Assembly (NCBI GenBank): GCA_910579755.1
Contig: CAJTVB010000005.1
Span: forward strand, 133,975 to 197,974
Direction of reading: 5' to 3'
Length of the DNA stretch: 64,000 nt
DNA from: an uncultured Acetatifactor sp.
Lineage (GTDB): Bacteria; Bacillota; Clostridia; Lachnospirales; Lachnospiraceae
Shown here piece by piece: positions 17,335 through 26,609 of this stretch. Each line of letters starts with the position of its first letter. Within the stretch, counting starts at the first letter, position 1. Below the pieces are notes generated by a model. The model searched no databases and was not told where the DNA came from. It saw only the letters and a list, made by a program, of their open reading frames with translations. The position numbers and the translations under genes are program-made.

Positions 17335-19478
17335 GCCGATACCTCCCTGCAGGAAAGCATAATTGTTTTCTTCAAAACAGCCTGACCCTTCAGCATTTCG
17401 CTGTAGGCATCCGGGCAGGATCCGCCCACTGACACCTGAAATTCCCCGGCCTCATATTCCCTGCTTCCATCTTCCCGGATAATCTGGAACTGAGCTGCCT
17501 CAATTTCAAAGGATATGGTCTTTTCCTCTCCCGAAGCCAGGGAGACACGCTGTATCCCCACCAGCTTCTGAATGGGCACTCTGACGCTGGCTTCCCTGTC
17601 CGTAAGATAAATTTCCACCAGCTCATCGCCGGATACGGCGCCGGTGTTGCGTATTGTGACTCTTCCCCGCAGTTCTTCCCCTGCCGTGAGCCGCTCTGTC
17701 TCAAATTGGAGATTTTCATAGGCGAAGGTGGTATAGCTTAAACCGAAGCCAAAGGGATACAGGGGCGTTTCCTTAAAAAACTTATAGGTGCGGTTTTCCA
17801 TGCTGTAATCTTCAAAATCCGGAAGCGTATTGGTATCCCGGTAGAAGGTCACGGGCAGTCTTCCTGAGGGGCTGTATTCCCCGAAGATCAGATCCGCCAC
17901 CGCCTTTCCTCCCATGGCCCCGGGATACCAGGCCTGGATAATGGCGTCGGCATAATTACCGTGCTCAAAGTCCACACAGGAACCCGTCATATTCACCAAA
18001 ATCACAGGCTTGTTCCTCTCGATCACTGTGCGGATCAGGCTTCTCTGGGACTCGGGGAGCCGCAGGTTCTTTTTGTCTCCTGTAAAACCCTCCTTGCCCA
18101 GGATTTCTTCTCCTTCTATGGTCTCGTCCATGCCCACCACCAGGATGCACACATCCGCCAGATCCACCTGTTGTTTGACCTCCGACAGACAGTCCCCCGC
18201 ATAGCCGGGATCCTCCAGCTTATACTCGTACAGATGGCAGCCCTTGGAATAATTCACCCTGGCATCAGGCAGGGACGCCCGCACTGCCTCCAGAACCGTG
18301 TGGTACTGATTTGCCGTCCCATGATAATTGCCGTTCAGCGGAGTAATGGAATTGGCATTGGGACCGATCACCGCTACGTTTTTCAGCCGGCCTTTATCCA
18401 GGGGAAGAATGCCGTTATTTTTTAGAAGCACCAGAGATTTTCTGGCGGCCTCTTCATTCAGGTCACGATGCTCCTGGCAGTCGATAACCTCATAGGAAAT
18501 CTGGTCGAAGGGCGTTTTTTCATCAAACATCCCAAGCTTCATCCGTGTGGTCATGAGGCGCTCTGCGCCGGTTCGGATGTCCTCCTCGGTGATTAAGCCT
18601 TCCTTCAGCGCCGCCAGCAGATAGGCGTATGTGTTGCCGCAGTTTAAATCACAGCCGTTTTTCAATGCCAGAGCCACTGATTCCACCGGGGTGTCCGTGA
18701 TCATGTGGTGGAGGTGAAAATCCGATATGGCCCAGCAGTCCGATGTAAAATAACCCTGAAAGCCCCATTCCTCCCGAAGCTTTTTCTTCATCAGCGTCTC
18801 CGAGCCGCAGCAGGGCTCTCCGTTGGTGCGGTTGTAGGCTCCCATAAAGCCCTCCACTCCTTCTTTGGCCAGGGCTTCAAAGGCCGGCAGGTAGGTCTCC
18901 TCCATATCCTTGGGGGAGGCAAGCGCATTAAATTCATGGCGTTTGCCCTCGGGCCCGGAATGTACCGCAAAATGCTTGGCGCAGGCAGCCGTCTTCAGAT
19001 ATCTTTCGTCCCTTCCCTGGAGGCCTCTCACAAAGGCACAGCCCAGGCGGCTGGTGAGATAAGGGTCCTCTCCATAGGTCTCCTGTCCCCTGCCCCACCT
19101 GGGATCTCTGAATATATTTACATTGGGGGACCAGAAGGTGATTCCCTTATAGATGCCGTAATCCTGGTACTTCTGGAAGGTATTATACTTGGCGCGGCCC
19201 TCGGTGGAGATCACCTCCGCCACCCGTTCCAAAAGCTCCGGGTCAAAGGAAGCTGCCAGTCCGATGGCCTGGGGAAAAACGGTGGCCATGCCGGACCGGG
19301 CCGCTCCGTGAAGCGCCTCGTTCCACCAGTTAAAGGCCTGAACCCCCAAGCGTTCAATTTTGGCAGCTTCAAAAAGCATCTGGGAAGCCGCTTCCTCTAT
19401 GGTCATCTGATCCACCAGATCCTTAGCTCTCTCCTGGAAACTGAAAGCTTCATCCTGAAATTTATATTTTTTCTCCAT
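17331..19478 (-). CDS. GH3 beta-glycosidase
   Basis: This 715-residue GH3 enzyme has the usual order: (beta/alpha)8 domain, alpha/beta sandwich domain and a C-terminal fibronectin III-like domain (about residue 620 onward). The nucleophile Asp lies in YFTSDCWAIS near residue 246. The early segment MTIEEAASQM with NWWNEALHG, and GRGQETYGEDP, are family hallmarks of beta-glucosidases and beta-xylosidases. It lacks a signal peptide and is intracellular. The likely start is the ATG at 19478; an in-frame GTG at 19487 has no spaced ribosome site. It is coupled to the GH38 gene by a 4-bp overlap. Substrate is uncertain (beta-glucoside, beta-xyloside or other). Confidence 0.9.
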   Translation of the reverse strand: MEKKYKFQDEAFSFQERAKDLVDQMTIEEAASQMLFEAAKIERLGVQAFNWWNEALHGAARSGMATVFPQAIGLAASFDPELLERVAEVISTEGRAKYNTFQKYQDYGIYKGITFWSPNVNIFRDPRWGRGQETYGEDPYLTSRLGCAFVRGLQGRDERYLKTAACAKHFAVHSGPEGKRHEFNALASPKDMEETYLPAFEALAKEGVEGFMGAYNRTNGEPCCGSETLMKKKLREEWGFQGYFTSDCWAISDFHLHHMITDTPVESVALALKNGCDLNCGNTYAYLLAALKEGLITEEDIRTGAERLMTTRMKLGMFDEKTPFDQISYEVIDCQEHRDLNEEAARKSLVLLKNNGILPLDKGRLKNVAVIGPNANSITPLNGNYHGTANQYHTVLEAVRASLPDARVNYSKGCHLYEYKLEDPGYAGDCLSEVKQQVDLADVCILVVGMDETIEGEEILGKEGFTGDKKNLRLPESQRSLIRTVIERNKPVILVNMTGSCVDFEHGNYADAIIQAWYPGAMGGKAVADLIFGEYSPSGRLPVTFYRDTNTLPDFEDYSMENRTYKFFKETPLYPFGFGLSYTTFAYENLQFETERLTAGEELRGRVTIRNTGAVSGDELVEIYLTDREASVRVPIQKLVGIQRVSLASGEEKTISFEIEAAQFQIIREDGSREYEAGEFQVSVGGSCPDAYSEMLKGQAVLKKTIMLSCREVSA

Positions 19479-19513
19479 AATACTCACTCTTTCTTTTGAT
19501 CCCGGCGCTTTAA

Positions 19514-20101
19514 TTATGGTATCCGCACCGGATCACCCACCAGCCGGGACATGATAATGGTTTTTGCAATACATTCCAGCACTTCCATTTTATGATAGGC
19601 ATCCATCAGGTCCCTGCCGTAGGTAAGCGCACCGTGATTCTGCAAAAGGATGGCATTACACTCCTCCACGTAGAGCGCCGCTTCCTCCGCAAGCTGCCGG
19701 GTGCCCGGAGGCGCGTATTTAGCCAGGGCGCATTTACCCAGCATGACCCGGGATTCGATCAGATAATCCTCCGGTATATTCTTCCCTGCCATGGCAAAGG
19801 CTGTGGCGTAGACCGGATGAGTGTGCACCACCGCCGTGATTTCCGGGCGCTTTTCGTATACTACCCTGTGCAGAGGGAATTCCTTGGAGGCCTTTCCGGC
19901 ACCGTTTACGGAATTTCCTGAAAAATCCGTCACCAGAATGTCCTCCGCCTGCAGAAAGCCCTTATTCCTTCCCGAGGGCGTGATCAGAATATGCTCCCCG
20001 GATACTTTCCGGCTTACGTTGCCGTCGCAGGCGCTTACCAACTGTCTGTCATACAAAAGGCGGCAAACCTGTGCCAGCTCCTGTCGTTCCTTTTCATACA
20101 T
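19514..20101 (-). CDS. Class II (adducin-type) aldolase
   Basis: This 195-residue member of the class II aldolase/adducin family has zinc ligands in VHTHPVYAT and in LQNHGALTYG, the acidic catalytic residue before them, and SACDGNVSRK near the N-terminus. Family members split sugar 1-phosphates (fuculose, rhamnulose), epimerise ribulose-5-phosphate, or decarboxylate 3-oxo-tetronate 4-phosphate (OtnC). Because a tetronate-type kinase lies in the same operon, an OtnC-like role is possible but unproven. I chose the ATG at 20101 (AAGGAGGT eight bases upstream) over the ATG at 20107 and the far-upstream start at 20191, which would overlap the GH36 gene. Confidence 0.85.
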   Translation of the reverse strand: MYEKERQELAQVCRLLYDRQLVSACDGNVSRKVSGEHILITPSGRNKGFLQAEDILVTDFSGNSVNGAGKASKEFPLHRVVYEKRPEITAVVHTHPVYATAFAMAGKNIPEDYLIESRVMLGKCALAKYAPPGTRQLAEEAALYVEECNAILLQNHGALTYGRDLMDAYHKMEVLECIAKTIIMSRLVGDPVRIP

Positions 20102-20177
20102 GTGCATGTACCTCCTTATCTGTGAACTGCCTTGGGGGTAAGGCTGTTTCCGGCGCCCGGGCGCTGCAGCAGACGGA

Positions 20178-22256
20178 TCATGTTGCTTCATATAGAATGC
20201 GGATTCGCTGCCTTCCTTTTCTTTCCAGTGAAATGTGATACAGGCATTCTTCCTTTTCCAGCCGGTCTGTCAGGTCCTCATCCTGTACGTAAATCCGGCT
20301 GACGAAAGCCTGTGTATAAAAGGAAAAGCGTCCGCCGTCTTTGATGATAATCTCACATTCCTTTTCCTGATCACCCGGAGTACGGAAAAGTACGGACTCC
20401 AGGCTGTGGCTGCTCATGTATTTATCTGTGAGGCCGATGGGAGTGATCTCATCCTTTATAGGGAGAAACAGCCGAAGGGCATAGCCGCCCCGCTTAAGGG
20501 TTACCGGCTCTGTCTCATGGCGTTTGCACTTATAGCAGCTTCCGGAAAAATAATCGTAGACCAGGAAGCGCTCTCCCTCCAGGCCGTATACATCCGCTGC
20601 ACACAGGTTTGTGGTAAATTCCCCGTCAGTCTCCCCCAGATGAAACAGAGCCGCCGCACCGGTGTGGTTCACGGTGTTGGTAAGGGTAAGATTTTTATGA
20701 TCCGGGTCAAAGTCAAATATACAGTCCGGGGCAGGCAGGGCGCTTCGTTCCATCCGCAGAATTTTTCCGTCCCCATAAATCAGAGGCTCCAATACTTCTC
20801 CCCTGGTTTCTCCGATCCGGTCACTGAAATATATGGGACCGCCGCTGACGGCCCGCACCAGGGCATGTCTCACCGCATCCTCATGCTTTGTCCAGAACAT
20901 ATCCCAGTCGCAGAAGTAAATCTGAGAATGCCAGACGGCGTTAAAGGAATTCTGAAGCATATGCTCCCGAAACCCTTTCTCATCCTCCGGAACAAAGTCA
21001 TCGCTGTTCCTGGAAAGTCCGGACACGGGACGATTCATAACGTTTTCCGCGGCCATTCCCATACAGTTGATCAGATTGCCGTCCATGAAAAGACCTGCCA
21101 CCGCCTCCAGCGCCTGGTGGGCTCCTGCCGCCGCTTTTCCGATGACCTCGTTATTCCGATAATAATTCTTCAGCGCGCTCTGTCCGTCCACCTTTACAAA
21201 ATCGATGCCCTGATTCCGAAGCAGCGCATACCATTTTCTCCAGAATCCAAATCCCTTTTCCGGTTCAAAATGAGGAAGGAGCTTTTCGTTTTTGGTCTCA
21301 TATAAATATTCTCTGCATTCCTCCGCCGCCTGGCTGCCGGGCAGAATCCCTCCCCAGTAGCCGCCAAAGGCATGCCACACGCCGATATGACGGATTGTTG
21401 TGCTCTCCCGGATCTCCCGGGTCATTTTTTCAAAGCCCTCCGGAAATTTCTCCTTCTCCGGCTCCAGAGAATACAGGGCCTGATCCTTTACCGAAAGCCA
21501 CCCGTCATCCATAAGGATCCATCGTACCGGCAGATCCTTGTCTGTAAATTCCTTAGCCTTTTGGCGAACCTTCTCCTCTGTGATATCCGTGTAAAAGGCA
21601 TCCCAGCTGCACCAGCCCAGATATTCAAACATTTCCGGATATTTTCTGCCTGTTTTCGCAGGGATATGCCGGATACGGCAGGCCTCCTGCCAGCCCTTCT
21701 CCACCACCGGATAAAGCTCTGTCCCCTGGCTGCAGACCAGAACGGTCTCTTCAAAACGGTGGATCCCGCCAGTATATCCGGTGATATGCAGTTCCAGCTG
21801 ACTGTTTTCGTTTCCCTGGAGATAAGTCTTCATTTTCTCCCCGGCCATGGGAATGAAGCAGCCGAAATCCTTCTCATATTTCACAAACAGGGACTGAGTT
21901 CTGGCAGGAACATGCCTCCAGGAATTTCCGAAGGCCGGCCTGCTCCACCAGTCCCGGTGCTGGTACTGGGCACAGATCCCCAGAGGCTGTTTTAAGGACA
22001 GGGTCACGATAACCGGATCTGCGGCCTCCAGGTTATTGTTCTCCCGAAAAGGAGCCTGTTCCAATTCCACCCCTGCCGTGACCAGCCACAGATTTTCCTT
22101 TTTCCGAAAGCACACCCGTCCCTTGGCGGCGGGCTCCCGGCTTTCAAACAGATACAGCTTCCCGTTCTCTTTTTCCTCCAGGGATACGGGCGAAAGAGTA
22201 ACCGTACCCTGCTCCAGACGCAGCTTCATGGAAACAGCATTTTCTCCAATTATCAT
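20178..22256 (-). CDS. GH36 alpha-galactosidase, raffinose-synthase-like (Sip1) type
   Basis: This 692-residue protein shows the Sip1/raffinose synthase (PF05691) pattern: LGWCSWDAFY near residue 213, RWILMDDGW near 245, the nucleophile Asp in DFVKVDGQS near 352 and the later acidic residues in LSRNSDDF near 417. Plants use this family for raffinose synthesis, while bacterial relatives are mostly alpha-galactosidases or uncharacterised hydrolases. It has no signal peptide, so it acts inside the cell. The ATG has AGGAG six bases upstream and a TATAAT box sits in the 96-bp gap before it. In this locus it may remove terminal alpha-galactose from imported glycans; other alpha-glycosides are possible. 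Confidence 0.88.
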   Translation of the reverse strand: MIIGENAVSMKLRLEQGTVTLSPVSLEEKENGKLYLFESREPAAKGRVCFRKKENLWLVTAGVELEQAPFRENNNLEAADPVIVTLSLKQPLGICAQYQHRDWWSRPAFGNSWRHVPARTQSLFVKYEKDFGCFIPMAGEKMKTYLQGNENSQLELHITGYTGGIHRFEETVLVCSQGTELYPVVEKGWQEACRIRHIPAKTGRKYPEMFEYLGWCSWDAFYTDITEEKVRQKAKEFTDKDLPVRWILMDDGWLSVKDQALYSLEPEKEKFPEGFEKMTREIRESTTIRHIGVWHAFGGYWGGILPGSQAAEECREYLYETKNEKLLPHFEPEKGFGFWRKWYALLRNQGIDFVKVDGQSALKNYYRNNEVIGKAAAGAHQALEAVAGLFMDGNLINCMGMAAENVMNRPVSGLSRNSDDFVPEDEKGFREHMLQNSFNAVWHSQIYFCDWDMFWTKHEDAVRHALVRAVSGGPIYFSDRIGETRGEVLEPLIYGDGKILRMERSALPAPDCIFDFDPDHKNLTLTNTVNHTGAAALFHLGETDGEFTTNLCAADVYGLEGERFLVYDYFSGSCYKCKRHETEPVTLKRGGYALRLFLPIKDEITPIGLTDKYMSSHSLESVLFRTPGDQEKECEIIIKDGGRFSFYTQAFVSRIYVQDEDLTDRLEKEECLYHISLERKGRQRIRILYEAT

Positions 22257-22285
22257 TATGAACTCCTAATCTTTTCTTTCTCAAT

Positions 22286-22291
22286 ATTATA
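22286..22291 (-). promoter_or_regulatory. Possible internal -10 box upstream of GH36
   Basis: A perfect TATAAT on the minus strand lies 30 bp before the GH36 start in a 96-bp gap, the widest gap in this part of the operon. No good -35 box is found at the right spacing, so an internal promoter is only suggested. Confidence 0.35.
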
Positions 22292-22352
22292 GCCATGCAA
22301 CCAGAAAACATTCGGCTCTAAGCCTGTGTGGACTGCCGCCTGGGTTCCGGTA

Positions 22353-25300
22353 TTACACAGACGAATTTTGCAGCGGCAGCTTTGGCTGAGGATCCAGAGC
22401 CTCCGCCGTCACCTTTACCTTGAAGGTTTTAATCTCATACCCGGTGACAGAGAAGGTGATCCCATTTTCCTCCACAGGACATTCCTTCAGGGGTCTCTCT
22501 ATCAGATTGGTCTCCTGAACCCTGACCACCGGAACACTGAACTTTAAAGAGACCTTTCCTTTTTTGTTTTTATACTCGTACAGACGGACAATATAGGCTC
22601 TCTCGTCCTCCGCCCGCTTCACGGTGTCGATAACGATGTGATCGCTGTCTGTGGCAAGCAGACTGCCGGCCATCTCCCCATTCCTTCCCGGAGCCTTGGC
22701 CGCCGCATCATCTAAGGCAGGGCTTTTGGGGGCCATGGAAAACAACGGCAGATTCAGATCCATGGCCTCCTGCTGTACCTGGCACTGTTTTACGGAGCCT
22801 GTATGAGGATATAAAGAATAGGTAAACTCATGCAGGCAGCGGTCCGCGGTTTCGTCGGGGCGGACAGAGGATTTGATCAGCGTCATGGCTATGGTATTGC
22901 CGTGAATATCGTGTCCGTATTTACAGTCGTTGAGCAGGGAAACGCCGTAGCCCTCTTCGGACAGATCCACCCATTTCTGTGCGCACACCTCGAATTTGGC
23001 AAAATCCCATTCCGTGTTCACGTGGGTGGGCCGCTCAATATTACCGCACTGTATTTCATAGGTTGCGCTGGAGGCATGAATATCCACAGGGAAGTACACC
23101 CGCAGAAGCACCTGTTTTTCCTTCCAGTCCACCTGGGTGCGGAAATCGATCCGTTTCCGGTCACTGTATATCGCCACGTCCTGGCGGATCACAGAAGAGC
23201 CGAAAGCAAAGGTCTGGCGCAGAACGGCTTCCACCGGCCCCTGAGATATGACCTGCCGTTTTGTCAGCCTGGGAGCGGGATAAGGCTTATCCTCATAATA
23301 AATGTCAATATCCCAGGCATCGAACCGCTGAGGCTTGTCTTCAAAGGCGGTAAACACATTCAAAGGCTGTCCGCAGCCCACTTCCCGATCTGCCTCCTTG
23401 TCATAAATGGAGTCAATCTGGCCGTCCTCCCGGAAAATAATCCGATAAAACCGGTTTTCCATCACATTGTCGTGAATGCACAGCTCACAGACCTCATGTT
23501 CCGAATGGCCTTCGTCGTCGGATGCAGCGCATTGGGAAGTACAAGTGAGCACCGTATACCCATAGGCAGGAATATTTTTTACAAATACCAGAAGTCCTTC
23601 CTCCGTCTCCTGCCGGATGCAGGGCTGTCCTTCCTGGCTAAATTGGGTGTCTTTTGCAACTCTTTCCGACCAGGGCACCAGCAGGATATCATCCCGGCTC
23701 CAACCGGTGCTGTTCCACACGGCCAGCTGGTTTTCTTCCAGTCCGATGCTCTCTGCAAGCTTTTTTTCCACACGGGACAGCAGATTACCTCCCTTTTCCC
23801 GCAGCCGCTCATAGATTTGGGCGGTATCCTCGTATACCTGACGGATGGATGATCCGGGAAGCACATCGTGGAACTGGTTTAACAGCATTTCCTCCCACAT
23901 TGCATTGATCTCATCCCGGGGATAAGTGTCCGTTCCCGCCAGCATATCCCCATAGGCCCACAAAAACTCCAGATCATGCATCATAACCTCTGCCTTCCGG
24001 TTGTCCCTCTTTACTCTGGCCTGGGAGGTATAGGTTCCCCGGTGAAATTCAAAGTAAAGCTCTCCGTCCCAGACTCCCAGCCTATCCTTTTGGCAGTTCT
24101 CGTAGATCCGGTTAAAATAATTTTCCGCGGTATCGATCTGAACTCTGGGAATGCCGGGGATATTTTTCATGACCCTGGCCCTCTCCAGCATGTCCTTGGT
24201 GGGTCCGCCTCCGCCGTCTCCCCAGCCGAAGGCCAGCAAAAGCTCGTCATTTTTATCCCGGTCCTTGTAATTTTCCCAGATACCGGTAATCTCCTCCGGT
24301 TCCATGGTGCCGTTGTAGGTGTAGTACCAGGAGCCGTTTTCCGGTGTGGTGATAAAATGTGCAAAAACTCTGCTTCCGTCGATTCCCTGCCACCAGAAGG
24401 TATCGTGAGGGAAGTGATTATATTGGTTCCAGCTGATCTTGGTGGTCATAAAATAATCCATATCGGACTTCCTTATGATCTGAGGAAGGGCCCCGCTGTA
24501 GCCGAATACATCCGGAAGCCATACCAGCCTGGAATCTACGCCGAATTCCTGCTTCATGTAGCGCTTTCCGAACAAAAACTGCCGGATCAGAGATTCTCCG
24601 GTGGGAAGGTTTGTATCCGGCTCCACCCACATGCCGCCGGTGATTTCCCACTGTCCCTGTTTTATCTTTTCCTTTACCGCCTCAAATATCTCGGGGTAAT
24701 CCTTCTCCAGGAAACGATACAGCTGCGGAGAGCTGTGCATATAGCGGTACTCCGGAAACTGGCGCATAAGGTTCAGCACCGTGGAAAAGGTACGGGAGGC
24801 CTTCTCCCGGGTAGCGGAAAAACGCCACAGCCAGCCCATGTCGATATGGGAATGGCCCACACCCGTGACCGTAGGCTTGATCTCCTGGATCCGGGCCAGC
24901 TCCTCCAGCTCCTGAACCAGATATTCACAGGCGGCCCCTACAGAGTCGTAGAAGGCCTTTTCCCTGTAGTGCATGAAATCCACCATCCGAAAGGCTTCTA
25001 CCAGCAGCTTTGTCATACGGATCCGTCTCAGATCGCTTTCCTTCAAAAGCTCCAGACACTTTAACAGAGTGTCCACAGTAAAATAGAACCGGTCCATATC
25101 CCGGTCTATCAGCACCATGGCCGCTTCCTTGAAAACTCTCACTTTGGGGATGTCCAGCACCCCGCTCCAGGCCTTCAGAGAAATCTGCAGAGTATTTTTC
25201 CCCTGATAGATTGCAGGATCCAGAAAAGCTTCCTCATGCCAGATATCCACGGCCTGTACCGGATGTCCGTCCACATAGAGCAGGGTTTCCGCGGTGGAGC

Positions 25301-25619
25301 CGCCCCCGTCCCTGGGTCCTACGATGGCTCGCAGGGCCAGACTCCCGCCTTCATCGCAAAAATCCGCCGGAATCGCGGCCCTTGTGCGGAACCAGGCTAC
25401 CTTGTCATAGCCGCCCCAGCTTTGTCCAAGGGTAAAATCCTTCCACCCGGAGTCGTCATAGGCAACCATATAGGCATCATCTATTTTTTCCTCCATGGAA
25501 TTTTCCGTGTACTTCCATCGGGGAAGCTCCATGGTTTTCCGGATCCTGGCCGGAAAAATATCCTCATCCACATATTTTCGAATCCGCTCCAGTTGAAAAA
25601 AAGGATCTCTGACCTTCAT
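22353..25619 (-). CDS. GH38 alpha-mannosidase, long class (copy B)
   Basis: This 1088-residue enzyme differs from the other three GH38 proteins. It has an N-terminal domain of about 240 residues with a jelly-roll look (FTLGQSWGGYDKVAWFRTR), and the catalytic domain begins with GVGHSHIDMGWLW near 256. The nucleophile Asp is in LPDVFGYSGALPQI near 373, and NQFHDVLPGSSI lies near 580. This is the layout of the Ams1/ManC1-like lineage, which acts on a range of alpha-mannosyl linkages. A further beta-sandwich C-terminal part follows. It is cytoplasmic by lack of a signal. It lies 2 bp after the ROK gene, so coupling is tight. The combination of both GH38 lineages in one operon suggests complementary linkage specificities. 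Confidence 0.92.
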   Translation of the reverse strand: MKVRDPFFQLERIRKYVDEDIFPARIRKTMELPRWKYTENSMEEKIDDAYMVAYDDSGWKDFTLGQSWGGYDKVAWFRTRAAIPADFCDEGGSLALRAIVGPRDGGGSTAETLLYVDGHPVQAVDIWHEEAFLDPAIYQGKNTLQISLKAWSGVLDIPKVRVFKEAAMVLIDRDMDRFYFTVDTLLKCLELLKESDLRRIRMTKLLVEAFRMVDFMHYREKAFYDSVGAACEYLVQELEELARIQEIKPTVTGVGHSHIDMGWLWRFSATREKASRTFSTVLNLMRQFPEYRYMHSSPQLYRFLEKDYPEIFEAVKEKIKQGQWEITGGMWVEPDTNLPTGESLIRQFLFGKRYMKQEFGVDSRLVWLPDVFGYSGALPQIIRKSDMDYFMTTKISWNQYNHFPHDTFWWQGIDGSRVFAHFITTPENGSWYYTYNGTMEPEEITGIWENYKDRDKNDELLLAFGWGDGGGGPTKDMLERARVMKNIPGIPRVQIDTAENYFNRIYENCQKDRLGVWDGELYFEFHRGTYTSQARVKRDNRKAEVMMHDLEFLWAYGDMLAGTDTYPRDEINAMWEEMLLNQFHDVLPGSSIRQVYEDTAQIYERLREKGGNLLSRVEKKLAESIGLEENQLAVWNSTGWSRDDILLVPWSERVAKDTQFSQEGQPCIRQETEEGLLVFVKNIPAYGYTVLTCTSQCAASDDEGHSEHEVCELCIHDNVMENRFYRIIFREDGQIDSIYDKEADREVGCGQPLNVFTAFEDKPQRFDAWDIDIYYEDKPYPAPRLTKRQVISQGPVEAVLRQTFAFGSSVIRQDVAIYSDRKRIDFRTQVDWKEKQVLLRVYFPVDIHASSATYEIQCGNIERPTHVNTEWDFAKFEVCAQKWVDLSEEGYGVSLLNDCKYGHDIHGNTIAMTLIKSSVRPDETADRCLHEFTYSLYPHTGSVKQCQVQQEAMDLNLPLFSMAPKSPALDDAAAKAPGRNGEMAGSLLATDSDHIVIDTVKRAEDERAYIVRLYEYKNKKGKVSLKFSVPVVRVQETNLIERPLKECPVEENGITFSVTGYEIKTFKVKVTAEALDPQPKLPLQNSSV

Positions 25620-25621
25620 GC

Positions 25622-26596
25622 CTATTGCACCTCCCGTAATTTGTTCATGGCCACAGAGAAAGCAGCATAGTCGCCCAACTCCTCACCCAGCCCCGCAGGC
25701 ACTACCCTGCAGACATTCAAGTTGTAGGATAAAGCCTCTCTGGACAATATTCTTTCCATGGCAGGGCGCAGAATCGCCTCCTGCCGCAGGAAAATACTGC
25801 CAATGACAATCACCTGGGGATTTAAGATATCCACCAGCATGGCCAGCCCCATTCCCAGCTTCTCCCCGGCTCTTTCCATAATACACAGCGCCAACGGATC
25901 ACCGCTTTGAGCCGCCCGTCCGATATCGGCTGTCGTCACCTGATCCGGCTCTGTTCCCGGAGGCAGAATCAAGGTGCTTCCGCCCCGGCTCAGGTGCTCT
26001 TTTATCATGGCCGCTCCCATCCGGGCAATACCGCCTCCACTGCAGAAGCCCTCGAAGGAGCCCGCCTTGTGATAGCCCACCGGCCCATCCGAAGCCAGCC
26101 TCACATGCCCGGCCTCTCCCGCCATGTCGTTTGTTCCCGTATACAGTCTGCCGTCCAGGATCAGTCCGGCGCCCATGCCGGTGCCGAAGGTGAGAAAGAT
26201 CATGTTGCGGCTTCCCTTTCCTGCGCCCCACATCCATTCGGCCAGGGCGCAGGCGTTGGCATCATTCTGCAACGCCGCAGGCACACCGAATTCCTTTTCG
26301 AAGGGCGTCACAATGTCCACGTCGATCCAGTCCGGCAGATTGGGCGGAGCCAGAATCATTCCCCTGCGGGAATCCAGGGGACTTCCGCAGCTGACCCCCA
26401 CAGCCTCCAAAGGACATTGGGGATGTTTTTCTGTAAGCTCCCGCAGAGCCCGGATCATGGCCTGAATAGAAGCTTTCGGCCCTGAGGGCGTGGGAAATTT
26501 AATCTTTTCCAGGGTTTTTACAGTCATGTTCTGAACTTCCCCGATGCTGACGGCACACTTGGTCCCTCCGATATCAATACCACCTACATATCTCAC
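25622..26596 (-). CDS. ROK family sugar kinase
   Basis: The 324-residue protein has the ROK ATP-binding start GGIDIGGTKCAVSIG, the catalytic Asp in LQNDANACALAEW near 113 and the EAGHV zinc-His region near 160. The typical ROK zinc motif CxCGxxGC is reduced to EGFCSGGGI, so a structural zinc is doubtful. There is no N-terminal winged helix, so it is a kinase and not a repressor. Likely substrates are glucose, mannose, allose or N-acetylmannosamine released by the glycosidases; sequence alone does not decide. I chose the GTG at 26596 because AAGGAG lies eight bases upstream and it begins right at the family start. It sits 13 bp after the tetronate-type kinase gene. Confidence 0.88.
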   Translation of the reverse strand: MRYVGGIDIGGTKCAVSIGEVQNMTVKTLEKIKFPTPSGPKASIQAMIRALRELTEKHPQCPLEAVGVSCGSPLDSRRGMILAPPNLPDWIDVDIVTPFEKEFGVPAALQNDANACALAEWMWGAGKGSRNMIFLTFGTGMGAGLILDGRLYTGTNDMAGEAGHVRLASDGPVGYHKAGSFEGFCSGGGIARMGAAMIKEHLSRGGSTLILPPGTEPDQVTTADIGRAAQSGDPLALCIMERAGEKLGMGLAMLVDILNPQVIVIGSIFLRQEAILRPAMERILSREALSYNLNVCRVVPAGLGEELGDYAAFSVAMNKLREVQ

Positions 26597-26609
26597 TGTT
26601 TTGTCTCCT

